From: Roseococcus pinisoli
GTDB lineage: Bacteria; Pseudomonadota; Alphaproteobacteria; Acetobacterales; Acetobacteraceae
Assembly: GCF_018413645.1 (NCBI RefSeq)
Contig: NZ_JAHCDA010000002.1
Location: 62,001 to 126,000, forward strand
Direction of reading: 5' to 3'
Length of the DNA stretch: 64,000 nucleotides
Below are positions 8,526 through 17,050 of this stretch, in pieces (position 1 is the stretch's first letter; the number at the start of each line of letters is the position of its first letter). The notes under the pieces were generated by a model, which saw nothing but the letters and a program-made list of their open reading frames with translations, had not been told where the DNA came from and did not search any database. A program made the translations under genes and the position numbers.

Positions 8526-8932
8526 ACCGTGCCTTCCTGCTGATCGCCGGCCTGTTGCTGGCCCTGCCTGCTTCTGCCCAGACCAAACGTGAATACGACG
8601 CCCACGGCCGTTCGACCGGCCGCGCCGAGGTGAGCGGCCAGACCGAGCGCCGCTACGACTCCTCGGGCCGGAGCACCGGCCGCAGCGAGCGCAGCGGAAG
8701 CACCCAGCGGGACTACGATTCGTCGGGCCGCAGCACCGGGCGCAGCGAATACAGCGGCGATACGATCCGGCGCTACGACGCGCAGGGGCGCTCGACCGGG
8801 CGCTCCGAAGTCTCGGGCAACACCACCCGCCACTACGACGCGCAGGGCCGCTCGACGGGGCGTTCCGAAATCTCGGGCGGCACGATCCGGCACTACGATG
8901 CGCAAGGGCGCTCGACCGGCACCACCCGCTGA
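8522..8932 (+). CDS. Secreted protein of six tandem 20-residue YD-GRSTGRSE repeats
   Basis: 136 residues from GTG. Residues 1-20 are a signal peptide (LLLALPASAQ). The mature part consists entirely of repeats in perfect 20-residue register (21-40, 41-60, 61-80, 81-100, 101-120 and a shortened 121-136), with consensus R-x-Y-D-x-x-G-R-S-T-G-R-S-E-x-S-G-x-T. Tyr, Gly and the charged residues are invariant, and only a few sites vary. The composition is highly hydrophilic and cationic, without cysteines. It faintly resembles YD/RHS-type beta repeats. Function unknown; a periplasmic or surface-exposed protein is inferred. Confidence 0.8.
   Translation: MNRAFLLIAGLLLALPASAQTKREYDAHGRSTGRAEVSGQTERRYDSSGRSTGRSERSGSTQRDYDSSGRSTGRSEYSGDTIRRYDAQGRSTGRSEVSGNTTRHYDAQGRSTGRSEISGGTIRHYDAQGRSTGTTR
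8582..8929 (+). repeat. 60-bp in-frame tandem repeats
   Basis: Six units of 60 bp (the last truncated to 48) encode the 20-residue protein repeats. Units four to six, with the Y-D-A-Q-G-R core, are nearly identical at DNA level, suggesting recent expansion by slippage or recombination. The first three differ more. Confidence 0.85.
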
Positions 8933-9035
8933 GGCGATTCTGCCGGAGACCGAAGCAACGGGGCGGTTCAGGCGCGCGTTGGCCCTGCCAGCGCTTTGCG
9001 CTAGAAACGAACCGAACCCGGAGGGTCTGCCGAGC

Positions 9036-9458
9036 ATGAATGCGCAGTATTTCGAGGATCTCGCGATCGGCCAGTCGGCCAGCTTCGCCAAGACGGTGAC
9101 GGAAGCCGATATCCTGATGTTCTCCGCCGTTTCCGGCGACACCAATCCTGTCCATATCGACGCCGAGTTCGCCGCCACCACGCTCTTCAAGGAGCGGGTG
9201 GCGCATGGGATGCTCTCGGCCGGGCTGATCTCGACGGTGCTGGGCACGCGGCTGCCCGGGCCGGGCAGCATCTATCTCAGCCAGAGCCTGCGCTTCCGCG
9301 CCCCGGTTCGGATCGGCGCCACCGTCCGGGCGACGGTGACGATCACCGCGCTCGATCCCGAGAAGAAGCACGTCACCCTCGCCACCGTCTGCACCGTCGC
9401 CGGCAAGAAGGTGATCGACGGCGAGGCGGTGGTGCTGGTGCAGGGGCGGCCCGCATGA
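9036..9458 (+). CDS. MaoC-like hot-dog hydratase, (R)-specific enoyl-CoA hydratase type
   Basis: 140 residues. The hydratase-2 motif is clear: SAVSGDTNPVHIDAEFA, with the catalytic Asp and His, then VAHGMLSAGLIS. Size and motif match PhaJ-type (R)-specific enoyl-CoA hydratases that hydrate trans-2-enoyl-CoA and can feed polyhydroxyalkanoate synthesis. A GGAGGG ribosome site lies upstream of ATG 9036. No PHA or beta-oxidation gene is adjacent, so the pathway is not established. Confidence 0.85.
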   Translation: MNAQYFEDLAIGQSASFAKTVTEADILMFSAVSGDTNPVHIDAEFAATTLFKERVAHGMLSAGLISTVLGTRLPGPGSIYLSQSLRFRAPVRIGATVRATVTITALDPEKKHVTLATVCTVAGKKVIDGEAVVLVQGRPA

Positions 9459-9483
9459 GGCTGCGGCATTCGGTGAGGCCGGC

Positions 9484-10074
9484 GTGTCGGCCATGAAGCG
9501 GGTCTGCGTTTTCTGCGGGGCCCAGCCGGGGCATGACCAGGAGCATGCCCGCCTCGCCGCGGAGCTGGGCACGGCCATCGCCGCGCGCGGCCTCGGCCTG
9601 GTCTATGGCGGCGGCAAGGTCGGCCTGATGGGCGTGGTGGCCGATGCGGCGCTGCGCGGCGGCGCCGAGGTGGTCGGCGTCATCCCCGAGGCGCTGATGG
9701 ACCGCGAGCTCGGCCATGGCGGCGTTACGGAGCTGCGCGTCGTGTCCTCGATGCATGTCCGCAAGCAGGTGATGAACGACCTCTCCGACGGCTTCGTGGT
9801 GCTGCCCGGCGGCATCGGCACGCTGGAGGAGGCAGTGGAGATCCAGTCCTGGGCGCAGCTCGGCATCCACGGCAAGGGCCTCGTCTTCCTCGATACCCAT
9901 GACTACTGGGCGCCCTATTTCGCGCTGCTCGAGCGCATGGGCAGCGAGGGCTTCGTCCGTCCTCAGCATGCGGGCCTCGCGCTCCGCGCCCGCTCGCCCG
10001 ACGTGGCGCTGGACCTGCTGGCTAATTGGGAGCCTCCCAAGGTCACGCGCTGGATGACGCAGACCGAGGCATGA
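9484..10074 (+). CDS. LOG-family protein (TIGR00730), nucleotide 5'-monophosphate phosphoribohydrolase-like
   Basis: 196 residues. Lysine-decarboxylase-like Rossmann fold with the signature PGGIGTLEE and the upstream GLVYGGGKVGLMG and MHVRKQ. Members of this LOG group cleave cytokinin riboside or AMP 5'-monophosphates to the free base, and they do not decarboxylate lysine despite older annotations. GTG 9484 is preferred over ATG 9493 because GAGG at 9475-9478 is correctly spaced for it. The stop overlaps the ribF start. Confidence 0.88.
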   Translation: MSAMKRVCVFCGAQPGHDQEHARLAAELGTAIAARGLGLVYGGGKVGLMGVVADAALRGGAEVVGVIPEALMDRELGHGGVTELRVVSSMHVRKQVMNDLSDGFVVLPGGIGTLEEAVEIQSWAQLGIHGKGLVFLDTHDYWAPYFALLERMGSEGFVRPQHAGLALRARSPDVALDLLANWEPPKVTRWMTQTEA

Positions 10075-11030
10075 CGGCGTCCGATGGTCGAAGCGCCGAC
10101 ACGCGCGCGCGGGTTCATACCGACTGGCGGGGGCTGCCCGAGGCGGCGCGGGGCGCCACCCTGGCGCTTGGCAATCTCGATGGCGTGCATCTGGGCCATC
10201 TCGCGGTGCTGGCCGCCGCCCATCAGGGCCGGCCGGACCTCACCCTGGGTGCGCTGACCTTCGAGCCGCATCCGCGCGAGCATTTCCGTCCCGATGATCC
10301 GCCTTTCCGGCTGACACTGCTGCCCGCGAAGGCCGCCATCCTGGGCGCCCATGGCGCGCGGCATATCATCGCGCTGCCCTTCGGCGCCGAGCTCGCGGCC
10401 ATGTCGGCCGAGGATTTCTGCCGGACCGTTTTGGTCGAGGCGCTGGGCGTGAAGCACCTGGCTTGCGGTCCGGATTTCGCCTTTGGCCATCGCCGCGGCG
10501 GCGATGTTCATCTCCTCGGGCAATTCGCCGAGGCGCATGGCATCGGCCTCTCCATCGTGCCGCATGTGAAGGACGGGGAGGGGCCGATCAGCTCCACCCG
10601 CATCCGCCGCCTGCTGCAGGATGGCTATCCGGAGCGTGCGGCAGCCCTGCTCGGGCGGGAATTCGCCATCGTCGGCCCCGTCACCCATGGCGATGCGCGG
10701 GGCCGCACCATCGGCTTCCCCACGGCCAATGTTCCGCTCGGCCGCCATTTGGAGGCGGCGCGCGGCGTCTATGCCGTGCGCGCTACTCTGCCGGACGGGC
10801 GTGTCGTCGACGGCGTCGCCAATCTGGGCCGCCGGCCGACGCTGGGCGGCGATCCGATCTCCCGCCTCGAAGCGCATCTCTTCGACTTTGCCGAGGACCT
10901 CTACGGCCAGGAGCTGAGCGTGGCCCTGGTCCATTTCATCCGCGAGGAGCGGCGCTTCGCCAGCTTCGACGAGCTCCGGTCGCAGATCGTGGCCGACGCC
11001 GCCGAGGCGCGGCGCGTCCTGGGCGGGTAG
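10071..11030 (+). CDS. ribF: Bifunctional riboflavin kinase / FAD synthetase
   Basis: 319 residues. Converts riboflavin to FMN and FMN to FAD. The N-terminal nucleotidyltransferase half shows LGNLDGVHLGHLAVL and PHPREHF; ISSTRIRRLLQDG marks the end of that half. The C-terminal kinase half shows GRTIGFPTANV and GVANLGRRPT. The start ATG sits in the ATGA overlap with the upstream LOG gene. Confidence 0.93.
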   Translation: MTASDGRSADTRARVHTDWRGLPEAARGATLALGNLDGVHLGHLAVLAAAHQGRPDLTLGALTFEPHPREHFRPDDPPFRLTLLPAKAAILGAHGARHIIALPFGAELAAMSAEDFCRTVLVEALGVKHLACGPDFAFGHRRGGDVHLLGQFAEAHGIGLSIVPHVKDGEGPISSTRIRRLLQDGYPERAAALLGREFAIVGPVTHGDARGRTIGFPTANVPLGRHLEAARGVYAVRATLPDGRVVDGVANLGRRPTLGGDPISRLEAHLFDFAEDLYGQELSVALVHFIREERRFASFDELRSQIVADAAEARRVLGG

Positions 11031-11055
11031 GGCAGGCGGCGCGAACCGCCCGCCC
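11030..11055. terminator. Possible bidirectional terminator hairpin
   Basis: A 10-bp stem with one mismatch (11030-11039 with 11046-11055) between the convergent ribF and DUF3597 genes. It lacks a clear T run. Confidence 0.35.
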
Positions 11056-11063
11056 CGGGGTTA

Positions 11064-11471
11064 TTAATCGCGCAGGCTGGCCGGGACCTGGCCGCCATTC
11101 TGGGCCAGCTGCTGCCAGACCGCCTTGGAGAGCGCGATATTCTGCTCGGCCGAGCCGTGCTCGCCGGCATGGACGTTCAGTTCCTCGGCCAGCGCCTTGC
11201 GGGCGTTGAGGCTCGAATCGAGGTCCAGCAGCTTCAGGAGGTCGACGATGGAGGTCCTCCAATTGCCGCCGCCGCCCTTCTTGCCGGCCATCTCGGTCAG
11301 GATGGCCTCCACGTCCTTGCGCTCCATGGCGGGGCTGCCCGGAGTGGCCCCAGGGGCGGCGCCCGGCGCGGGAGCGGCGCCAGGCGTGGTGCCGGCAGGG
11401 GCCGCGCCGGCCGGGCCGGCGGCCTCCGCGCGGTGGAAGATCTTGTTCATGATCGAGGAGAAGAGGCTCAT
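11064..11471 (-). CDS. DUF3597 domain protein
   Basis: 135 residues. Short N-terminus (MSLFSSIMNKIFHRAEA), a Pro/Ala/Gly-rich linker of about 40 residues, then the conserved domain: WRTSIVDLLKLLDLDSSLNARKALAEEL. This domain is DUF3597, a small helical fold of unknown function sometimes linked to LysM proteins. The stretch SIVDLLKLL-D-S-L-ARK-LA-EL is diagnostic. Confidence 0.85.
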   Translation of the reverse strand: MSLFSSIMNKIFHRAEAAGPAGAAPAGTTPGAAPAPGAAPGATPGSPAMERKDVEAILTEMAGKKGGGGNWRTSIVDLLKLLDLDSSLNARKALAEELNVHAGEHGSAEQNIALSKAVWQQLAQNGGQVPASLRD

Positions 11472-11577
11472 GGATCGGTCCTTCGCTGGAAGCGGCGTGC
11501 CAGGGCCCCCATGGATCCCGGATCGCGCGACGATGCCAGAACCGGCGGCACCACCGAAGGGTTTCCTTCGCGCCCTC

Positions 11578-11847
11578 TCATTTGCCGGAACGGGAAGCCC
11601 CGGCGGCGAGCTGCGCCCCGCAAGCCGGGCAAAGGGCCGCCAGCAGGGGCCCCTCCGGCGAATCCATCACTAGCATCCGGCTGGTCTGGCCCAGCCTGAG
11701 GTCGTCGAAGGTCCCAATGCGGGCCTTCCCCGCTGCGATCCGGGCCCGCAGACCCTCGCAGGGAGTCAGATCCGTGCCGAAGCTCAGATTTACCCTGACG
11801 CGGCAGCTGCCCCCCGGTTGCTGCGCTTGACCATCCACCCCCGTCAT
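11578..11847 (-). CDS. Small uncharacterised protein with C-terminal CPACG
   Basis: 89 residues. The start at 11847 is favoured over ATG 11853 because GGAG lies eight bases upstream of it. It has an N-terminal RVRVNLSFGTDLTPCEGLRARI stretch and ends in a single CPACG knuckle, half of a zinc ribbon. No family recognised. It is transcribed away from ileS, toward the DUF3597 gene 106 bp downstream. Confidence 0.5.
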   Translation of the reverse strand: MTGVDGQAQQPGGSCRVRVNLSFGTDLTPCEGLRARIAAGKARIGTFDDLRLGQTSRMLVMDSPEGPLLAALCPACGAQLAAGASRSGK

Positions 11848-11986
11848 CCGCATATCTCCGCCATGTGCGCGAACCGGACGTTCCGAATTCTCGGCCCGGC
11901 CTTCCCCTGAAGGCCGGGATCCCTTCGCACGTCCCTCCCTTTCCGGGCCCCATCCGCCGAGCCGCGGGCACGAACGAGAACCTTCG

Positions 11987-14797
11987 ATGAACGACGCACC
12001 CGAGACCACCACGCGCGACTACCGCAAGACCGTCTTCCTGCCCGCCACCGCCTTCCCCATGAAGGCGGACCTGCCGAAGCGCGAGCCCGCGCTGCTGGCG
12101 AAGTGGGCCGAGGCCGACAGCTGGAAGAAGCTGCGGGAACATTCCAAGGGCAAGCCGCCCTTCGTCCTGCATGATGGCCCTCCCTACGCCAATGGGCCTC
12201 TGCATATCGGCCACGCCCTGAACAAGATCCTCAAGGACGTCATCAACCGCGCCGCGCAGATGTCCGGCAGGGACGCCAACTACGTACCGGGCTGGGACTG
12301 CCACGGCCTTCCCATCGAGTGGAAGGTCGAGGAGGAGTACCGGAACCCCAAGGGCAAGTACCAGGGCGGCCGCAAGAAGGACGACGTGCCGGTGCTGGAG
12401 TTCCGCGCCGAATGCCGCACCTATGCCGCGCATTGGCTGGGCGTGCAGCGCGAGGAGTTCGAGCGTCTCGGCGTCGCCGGCGACTGGCCCGACCGCTATG
12501 CCACCATGGACTTCCCCTCCGAGGCGGTGATCGCGGGCGAGATCGGCAAGTTCCTGATGAACGGCTCGCTCTATCGTGGCCTCAGGCCCGTGATGTGGAG
12601 CCCGGTCGAGAAGACGGCCCTGGCCGAGGCCGAGATCGAATACCACGACCATGTGAGCCCGACGCTCTGGGCCCGCTTCCCGCTCGTGAAGGGACCCTTC
12701 GTCGGCGCCTCCGTCGTCATCTGGACGACGACGCCCTGGACCATCCCGGGCAACCGCGCCGTCGCCTACGGTCCCGAGATCGACTACGCGATCGTGCATG
12801 TCGGCGGCGTGCATGAGGGCAGCCACCTCAAGGTCGGCGAGAAGGTGATCGTGGCGCTCGGCCTTCTGCCGAAGTTCTCGGAGGATGCGGGCCTCGCGGC
12901 GCATGTCGTGGAGCAGGTCGTGAAGGGTACGACGCTGGAGGGCTCGGTCGCCGCCCATCCGCTGCGCGGCCATGGCTATGACTTCGAAGTCCCCGTCCTG
13001 CCCGGCGACTTCGTCACCACCGAGGCCGGCACCGGCTTCGTCCACATCGCCCCGGGCCATGGCGAGGACGACTTCAATCTCGGCCGCACGCATGGCCTGC
13101 CCGTCCCCGAGACGGTGAATGACGACGGCACCTTCACCCACCACGCGCCGGGCTTCGAGGGGCTGCACGTCTTCAAGGCGCATGACGCCGTCTACGCGGC
13201 CGTCGAGGCGGCGGGGAACCTCGTCGCCAAGTCGAAGATGACGCACAGCTATCCGCATAGCTGGCGCTCGAAGAAGCCCGTCATCTTCCGGGCGACGCCG
13301 CAGTGGTTCATCGCCATGGATGACGCCAACGCGATCCGCCAGAAGGCGCTCGCGGCCATCGACGCCACGCATTTCGTGCCCGATGCCGGCCGCAACCGCA
13401 TCGGCAGCATGGTCGCTGGCCGGCCGGACTGGTGCATCTCGCGCCAGCGCGCCTGGGGCGTGCCGATCGCCGTCTTCGTCGACAAGAAGACGGGCGAGGT
13501 GCTGCGCGACCAATGCGTGATGGACGGCATCGTGGAGGCCTTCCGCACCGAGGGCGCCGACGCCTGGTACCAGCCTGGCGCGGCCCAGCGCTTCCTCGGC
13601 AACGACCGCAATGCCGATGACTACGAGCAGGTGATGGACATCGTGGACGTGTGGTTCGAGAGCGGCTCGACCCACGCCTTCGTCCTGCCGCCGCGCAACC
13701 TGCCTTTCCCGGCCGACCTCTACCTGGAAGGCTCGGACCAGCATCGCGGTTGGTTCCAGTCCTCGCTGCTGGAGGCCGTGGGCAGCCGGGGCGTGGCGCC
13801 CTTCAAGGCCATCCTCACCCACGGCTTCGTGCTCGACGAGAGCGGCCGGAAGATGTCGAAGTCGCTCGGCAACGTCACCGCGCCGCAGGAGGTCATCGCC
13901 AAGTACGGCGCCGACATCCTGCGCCTCTGGGTGATGAATTCCGACACGGCCGAAGACCTGCGCATCGGCAAGAACATCCTGGAGCAGCAGGCCGAGCTCT
14001 ACCGCCGCATGCGCAACACGCTGCGCTGGCTGTTGGGCAATATCGCCGGCTTCGAGGAGGCCGAGCGTGTGCCCGTCGCGGAAATGCCCGAGCTGGAGCG
14101 CTGGGTGCTGCACCGCCTGACGGAGCTCGATGCCCGCATCCGCAAGGCCGTCGCCGACTACGACTGGAGCGGCGTGCTGCCCGAGATCCACGCCTTCTGC
14201 TCGACGGATCTCAGCGCCTTCTACTTCGACATCCGCAAGGACAGCCTCTATTGCGACGCGGCTTCCTCGCCGCGCCGCCGCGCCGCGCGCACGGTGATCG
14301 ACCAGCTGCACCGCTGCCTCTGCGCCTGGCTCGCGCCGGTGCTGTGCTTCACGGCCGAGGAAGCCTGGCTGTCCCGCTTCGGCGAGGGTGCGGAGAGCAT
14401 CCACTTCCAGGAATTCCCGATGCTTCCCGCCGAATGGCGCGACGACGCGCTGGCCGCGCGCTGGAACGACATCCGCCGCACCCGTCGCCTCGTGACCGCG
14501 AGCCTCGAGGAGCAGCGCCGGGACGGCACCATCGGCTCCTCCCTGCAGGCGAGCGTGGCGCTGACCGTGCCCGAGGGAGACGCGGCCGCGACGCTGTCCG
14601 GCGAGGACTGGGCGGAGATCCTCATCGTGTCCCGCGCCGCTGTCGCGACGGGGCCGGAGGTCGCCCTTGAGGTGGCGGCGGCGTCGGGGCTCAAATGCGA
14701 GCGCTGCTGGCGCGTGCTGGAGGAGGTCGGCACTTCCGCCGCCCATCCGAAGCTGTGCCTGCGGTGCGAATCGGTGGTGGAGAGCTTGCCGGCATGA
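11987..14797 (+). CDS. ileS: Isoleucyl-tRNA synthetase
   Basis: 936 residues, normal for the bacterial enzyme. Class I signatures HIGHALNK (about residue 67) and KMSKSLGN (near 620) are intact. The CP1 editing domain carries VVIWTTTPWTIPGN. The C-terminus has the zinc-binding CERCW...CLRCESVVE finger that closes many bacterial IleS enzymes. Its stop TGA overlaps the lspA ATG (14794-14797), the classic ileS-lspA pairing. Confidence 0.97.
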   Translation: MNDAPETTTRDYRKTVFLPATAFPMKADLPKREPALLAKWAEADSWKKLREHSKGKPPFVLHDGPPYANGPLHIGHALNKILKDVINRAAQMSGRDANYVPGWDCHGLPIEWKVEEEYRNPKGKYQGGRKKDDVPVLEFRAECRTYAAHWLGVQREEFERLGVAGDWPDRYATMDFPSEAVIAGEIGKFLMNGSLYRGLRPVMWSPVEKTALAEAEIEYHDHVSPTLWARFPLVKGPFVGASVVIWTTTPWTIPGNRAVAYGPEIDYAIVHVGGVHEGSHLKVGEKVIVALGLLPKFSEDAGLAAHVVEQVVKGTTLEGSVAAHPLRGHGYDFEVPVLPGDFVTTEAGTGFVHIAPGHGEDDFNLGRTHGLPVPETVNDDGTFTHHAPGFEGLHVFKAHDAVYAAVEAAGNLVAKSKMTHSYPHSWRSKKPVIFRATPQWFIAMDDANAIRQKALAAIDATHFVPDAGRNRIGSMVAGRPDWCISRQRAWGVPIAVFVDKKTGEVLRDQCVMDGIVEAFRTEGADAWYQPGAAQRFLGNDRNADDYEQVMDIVDVWFESGSTHAFVLPPRNLPFPADLYLEGSDQHRGWFQSSLLEAVGSRGVAPFKAILTHGFVLDESGRKMSKSLGNVTAPQEVIAKYGADILRLWVMNSDTAEDLRIGKNILEQQAELYRRMRNTLRWLLGNIAGFEEAERVPVAEMPELERWVLHRLTELDARIRKAVADYDWSGVLPEIHAFCSTDLSAFYFDIRKDSLYCDAASSPRRRAARTVIDQLHRCLCAWLAPVLCFTAEEAWLSRFGEGAESIHFQEFPMLPAEWRDDALAARWNDIRRTRRLVTASLEEQRRDGTIGSSLQASVALTVPEGDAAATLSGEDWAEILIVSRAAVATGPEVALEVAAASGLKCERCWRVLEEVGTSAAHPKLCLRCESVVESLPA

Positions 14798-15297
14798 CCC
14801 CCGCGCTCCGGAAGGGCTTGATCTTCGCGCTGCTGCTCCTGGTCATCGATCAGGCCAGCAAGTGGTGGATCCTGGACGTGCTGCGCCTTCCGGAACTGCG
14901 CAACGTTCCGGTCCTTGAGCTCGGGCCGGTGGGGCTGGACCTCACCATGGTGTGGAACCGGGGCGTGACCTTCGGCCTCTTCTCCGGCGACGGGGCCTGG
15001 AACCACCTGATCCTGGCGGCCTTGGCGCTGGTGGTGGCGGGCTTCCTGCTCCGCTGGCTGGCGCGTGCCGAAAACCGCATCGTGACCTATGCCCTCGGCG
15101 CCGTCATCGGCGGCGCCGTCGCGAATGTGATCGACCGCGTGCGTTTCGGCGCTGTGGTCGACTTCGTGGACGTTCACGCCTGGGGCTGGCACTGGTATGT
15201 CTTCAACCTCGCCGACGCTGCCATCGTCTGCGGCGTCCTCGCCCTGGTGGCAGACGCCTTGATCCGGCCCGAAACCCAGCGCAAAGAGGCGCCATGA
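14794..15297 (+). CDS. lspA: Lipoprotein signal peptidase (signal peptidase II)
   Basis: 167 residues with four membrane helices. Inner-membrane aspartyl protease that removes signal peptides from diacylglyceryl prolipoproteins. The two catalytic aspartates lie in NVIDRVRFGAVVDFVDVH and FNLADAAI. VIDQASKWW near the N-terminus is also conserved. It overlaps ileS upstream and the lipoprotein gene downstream (ATGATGA at 15294-15300); the downstream product is itself a likely substrate. Confidence 0.96.
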   Translation: MTPALRKGLIFALLLLVIDQASKWWILDVLRLPELRNVPVLELGPVGLDLTMVWNRGVTFGLFSGDGAWNHLILAALALVVAGFLLRWLARAENRIVTYALGAVIGGAVANVIDRVRFGAVVDFVDVHAWGWHWYVFNLADAAIVCGVLALVADALIRPETQRKEAP

Positions 15298-15851
15298 TGA
15301 AGTCCCTGGTTCCCTTGCTCGCCGCTGGCGTGCTCCTTGCGGGCTGCGGCGGCGATACCGCGCGCAACTTCGGCCTCACGCGTGACGCGCCGGACGAGTT
15401 CCAGGTGACGACCCGTGCGCCGCTCTCCATGCCGCCGAGCCTCGGCAACCTGCCGACGCCGCGTCCCGGCGCCGTGCGCCCGCAGGAGATGAGCACCCAG
15501 CAGCAGGCCGAATCGGCCCTGGTGCCGGGGGCGGTGACCGCCGCGCCGCGTACCGGCACGCCGAGCTCCGGTGAGCGGGCGCTGCTGTCCCAGGGTGGCC
15601 CCAGCGTCCCCGACAGCATCCGCGACCGCGTGGACGAGGAAAGCCTCCGCCTGGAGCGCACCGACCGCAACGTCGTGGATCGCGTGCTGTTCTGGCGCGA
15701 GCAGCCGCCGCCGGGCACGCCGGTGGATGCCGCGCGCGAATCGCAGCGCCTGCGTGAGAATGCGGCCCTCGGCCGACCGGTGTCGGACGGGCAGACGCCG
15801 GTCATCCAGCCGCAGCGCCGCGGCCTCTTCACCGGCTGGAGCCTCTGGTAG
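15294..15851 (+). CDS. DUF3035 lipoprotein
   Basis: 185 residues. Lipobox LLAGC at about residue 19, and the mature N-terminus opens NFGLTRDAPDEFQVTTRAPLSMPP, the signature of DUF3035 lipoproteins found right after lspA in Rhodospirillales. The rest is Pro/Ala/Gln-rich with a conserved VDRVLFWREQ motif. Family function unknown; an envelope role is likely from the lipobox. Likely cotranscribed with ileS-lspA. Confidence 0.85.
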   Translation: MMKSLVPLLAAGVLLAGCGGDTARNFGLTRDAPDEFQVTTRAPLSMPPSLGNLPTPRPGAVRPQEMSTQQQAESALVPGAVTAAPRTGTPSSGERALLSQGGPSVPDSIRDRVDEESLRLERTDRNVVDRVLFWREQPPPGTPVDAARESQRLRENAALGRPVSDGQTPVIQPQRRGLFTGWSLW

Positions 15852-16008
15852 CCGCCGCGGGGGGCGCTGCCCCTCGCATCTTCGGATCGTTTGCTAGGTC
15901 CAGGGCCGAGAGCCCTGGCCGGGGAGGGGTGCAGCTCCTCGCCCTTCGCTTGCCGGAATGAAGAGGGGGGCTATCCTCCCTCCCAGCAATTCCGGGAAGA
16001 ACATCCGC

Positions 16009-16977
16009 ATGGCGCCCAAGATTCTGTTGATGGACAGCCCGCTGTCCGACATTGCCACGGCGCGGGAGATTGCCCCGGCCGGGATGGATCTGATTGTCGA
16101 GCCCCTGGGCAGCGATGCCTTCAAGGCGGCGCTCGGTGAGGCGGATTTCCTGGTGGGCTTCGGCAACCGGACCATCGATGCGGCGCTCTACGCCACGGCG
16201 CCGAAGCTGAAGCTCTTCCAGCTGCTTTCCGCCGGCTACGACACGGTGGATATCGAGGCCGCGCGCGGTGCGGGCATCCCCGTCTGCAACAATGGCGGGG
16301 CCAATTCCACGGCGGTCTCCGAGCATGCGGTCATGCTCATGATGGCGGTGTGCCGCCGCCTGGTCTGGCAGCATGAGAGCGTGGTCAGCGGCCGCTGGCG
16401 CGGCAACGATCCTGGCTCGACGAAGCTGTTCGAGCTGCGCGACAAGGTGCTCGGCCTGGTCGGGCTTGGCGCGATCGGCAAGAAGGTGGCGCGGCTGGCC
16501 AATGCCTTTGGCATGCGGGTCCAGTATTACGATATCCGCCGCGTCTCCGAGGCGGAGGAGGACGCGCTGCATGTCCGCTTCCGCCTGCTCAACGAGATTC
16601 TGCGCAGCTCCGACCTCGTCTCGCTGCACGTGCCGCTGACAGCCGCCTCGAAGCACATGATCGGCGCGGAGGAGCTCGCGCTCATGAAGCCGACCGCCTA
16701 TCTGGTGAACACCTCCCGCGGTCCGGTCATCGACGAGAAGGCGCTGATCGCCGCGCTGGAGGGCGGGGTGATCGCCGGCGCCGGGCTCGACGTCTTCGAT
16801 CAGGAGCCACCGCCGGCCGACAATCCGCTCTTCCGGCTGAAGAATGTGGTGCTGACCCCGCATTACGCCGGGCCGACCTGGGACAACCAGCAGGCCCGCT
16901 TCCGCAACGCCTTCGACAATTGCCAGCGGGTCGCACGGGGCGAGAAGCCGCTTTGGGTCATCCCGGAGCTGCAATAG
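16009..16977 (+). CDS. D-isomer-specific 2-hydroxyacid dehydrogenase
   Basis: 322 residues. NAD-binding loop GLVGLGAIGKKVARLA at about 145, catalytic Arg in NTSRGPVIDEKAL, Glu in DVFDQEPP and His in TPHYAG. It reduces a 2-oxoacid to the D-2-hydroxyacid; the substrate (glyoxylate/hydroxypyruvate, phosphoglycerate or another) cannot be read from the sequence. ATG 16009 is chosen because GGGAAGA precedes it at 15994-16000. The 157-bp gap upstream contains a CCAGGGC/GCCCTGG hairpin at 15900-15918. Confidence 0.9.
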   Translation: MAPKILLMDSPLSDIATAREIAPAGMDLIVEPLGSDAFKAALGEADFLVGFGNRTIDAALYATAPKLKLFQLLSAGYDTVDIEAARGAGIPVCNNGGANSTAVSEHAVMLMMAVCRRLVWQHESVVSGRWRGNDPGSTKLFELRDKVLGLVGLGAIGKKVARLANAFGMRVQYYDIRRVSEAEEDALHVRFRLLNEILRSSDLVSLHVPLTAASKHMIGAEELALMKPTAYLVNTSRGPVIDEKALIAALEGGVIAGAGLDVFDQEPPPADNPLFRLKNVVLTPHYAGPTWDNQQARFRNAFDNCQRVARGEKPLWVIPELQ

Positions 16978-17050
16978 CGGCGCGGGGGCTAGTTACGCCG
17001 GCGGCTGTCATCCCTTCCTCTGGGGCAAGGATGACAACCGACCGGGCGAC

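Noticed and set aside
11468-14746. A 1092-codon open frame on the minus strand opposite ileS
   Set aside because: It is antisense to a fully conserved isoleucyl-tRNA synthetase and its translation is low-complexity Arg/Ala/His-rich; a by-product of high GC codon bias.
15900-15918. CCAGGGC/GCCCTGG hairpin after the DUF3035 gene as a terminator
   Set aside because: Short stem without a T run; chance hairpins are common at this GC content. Noted only in the neighbouring entry.
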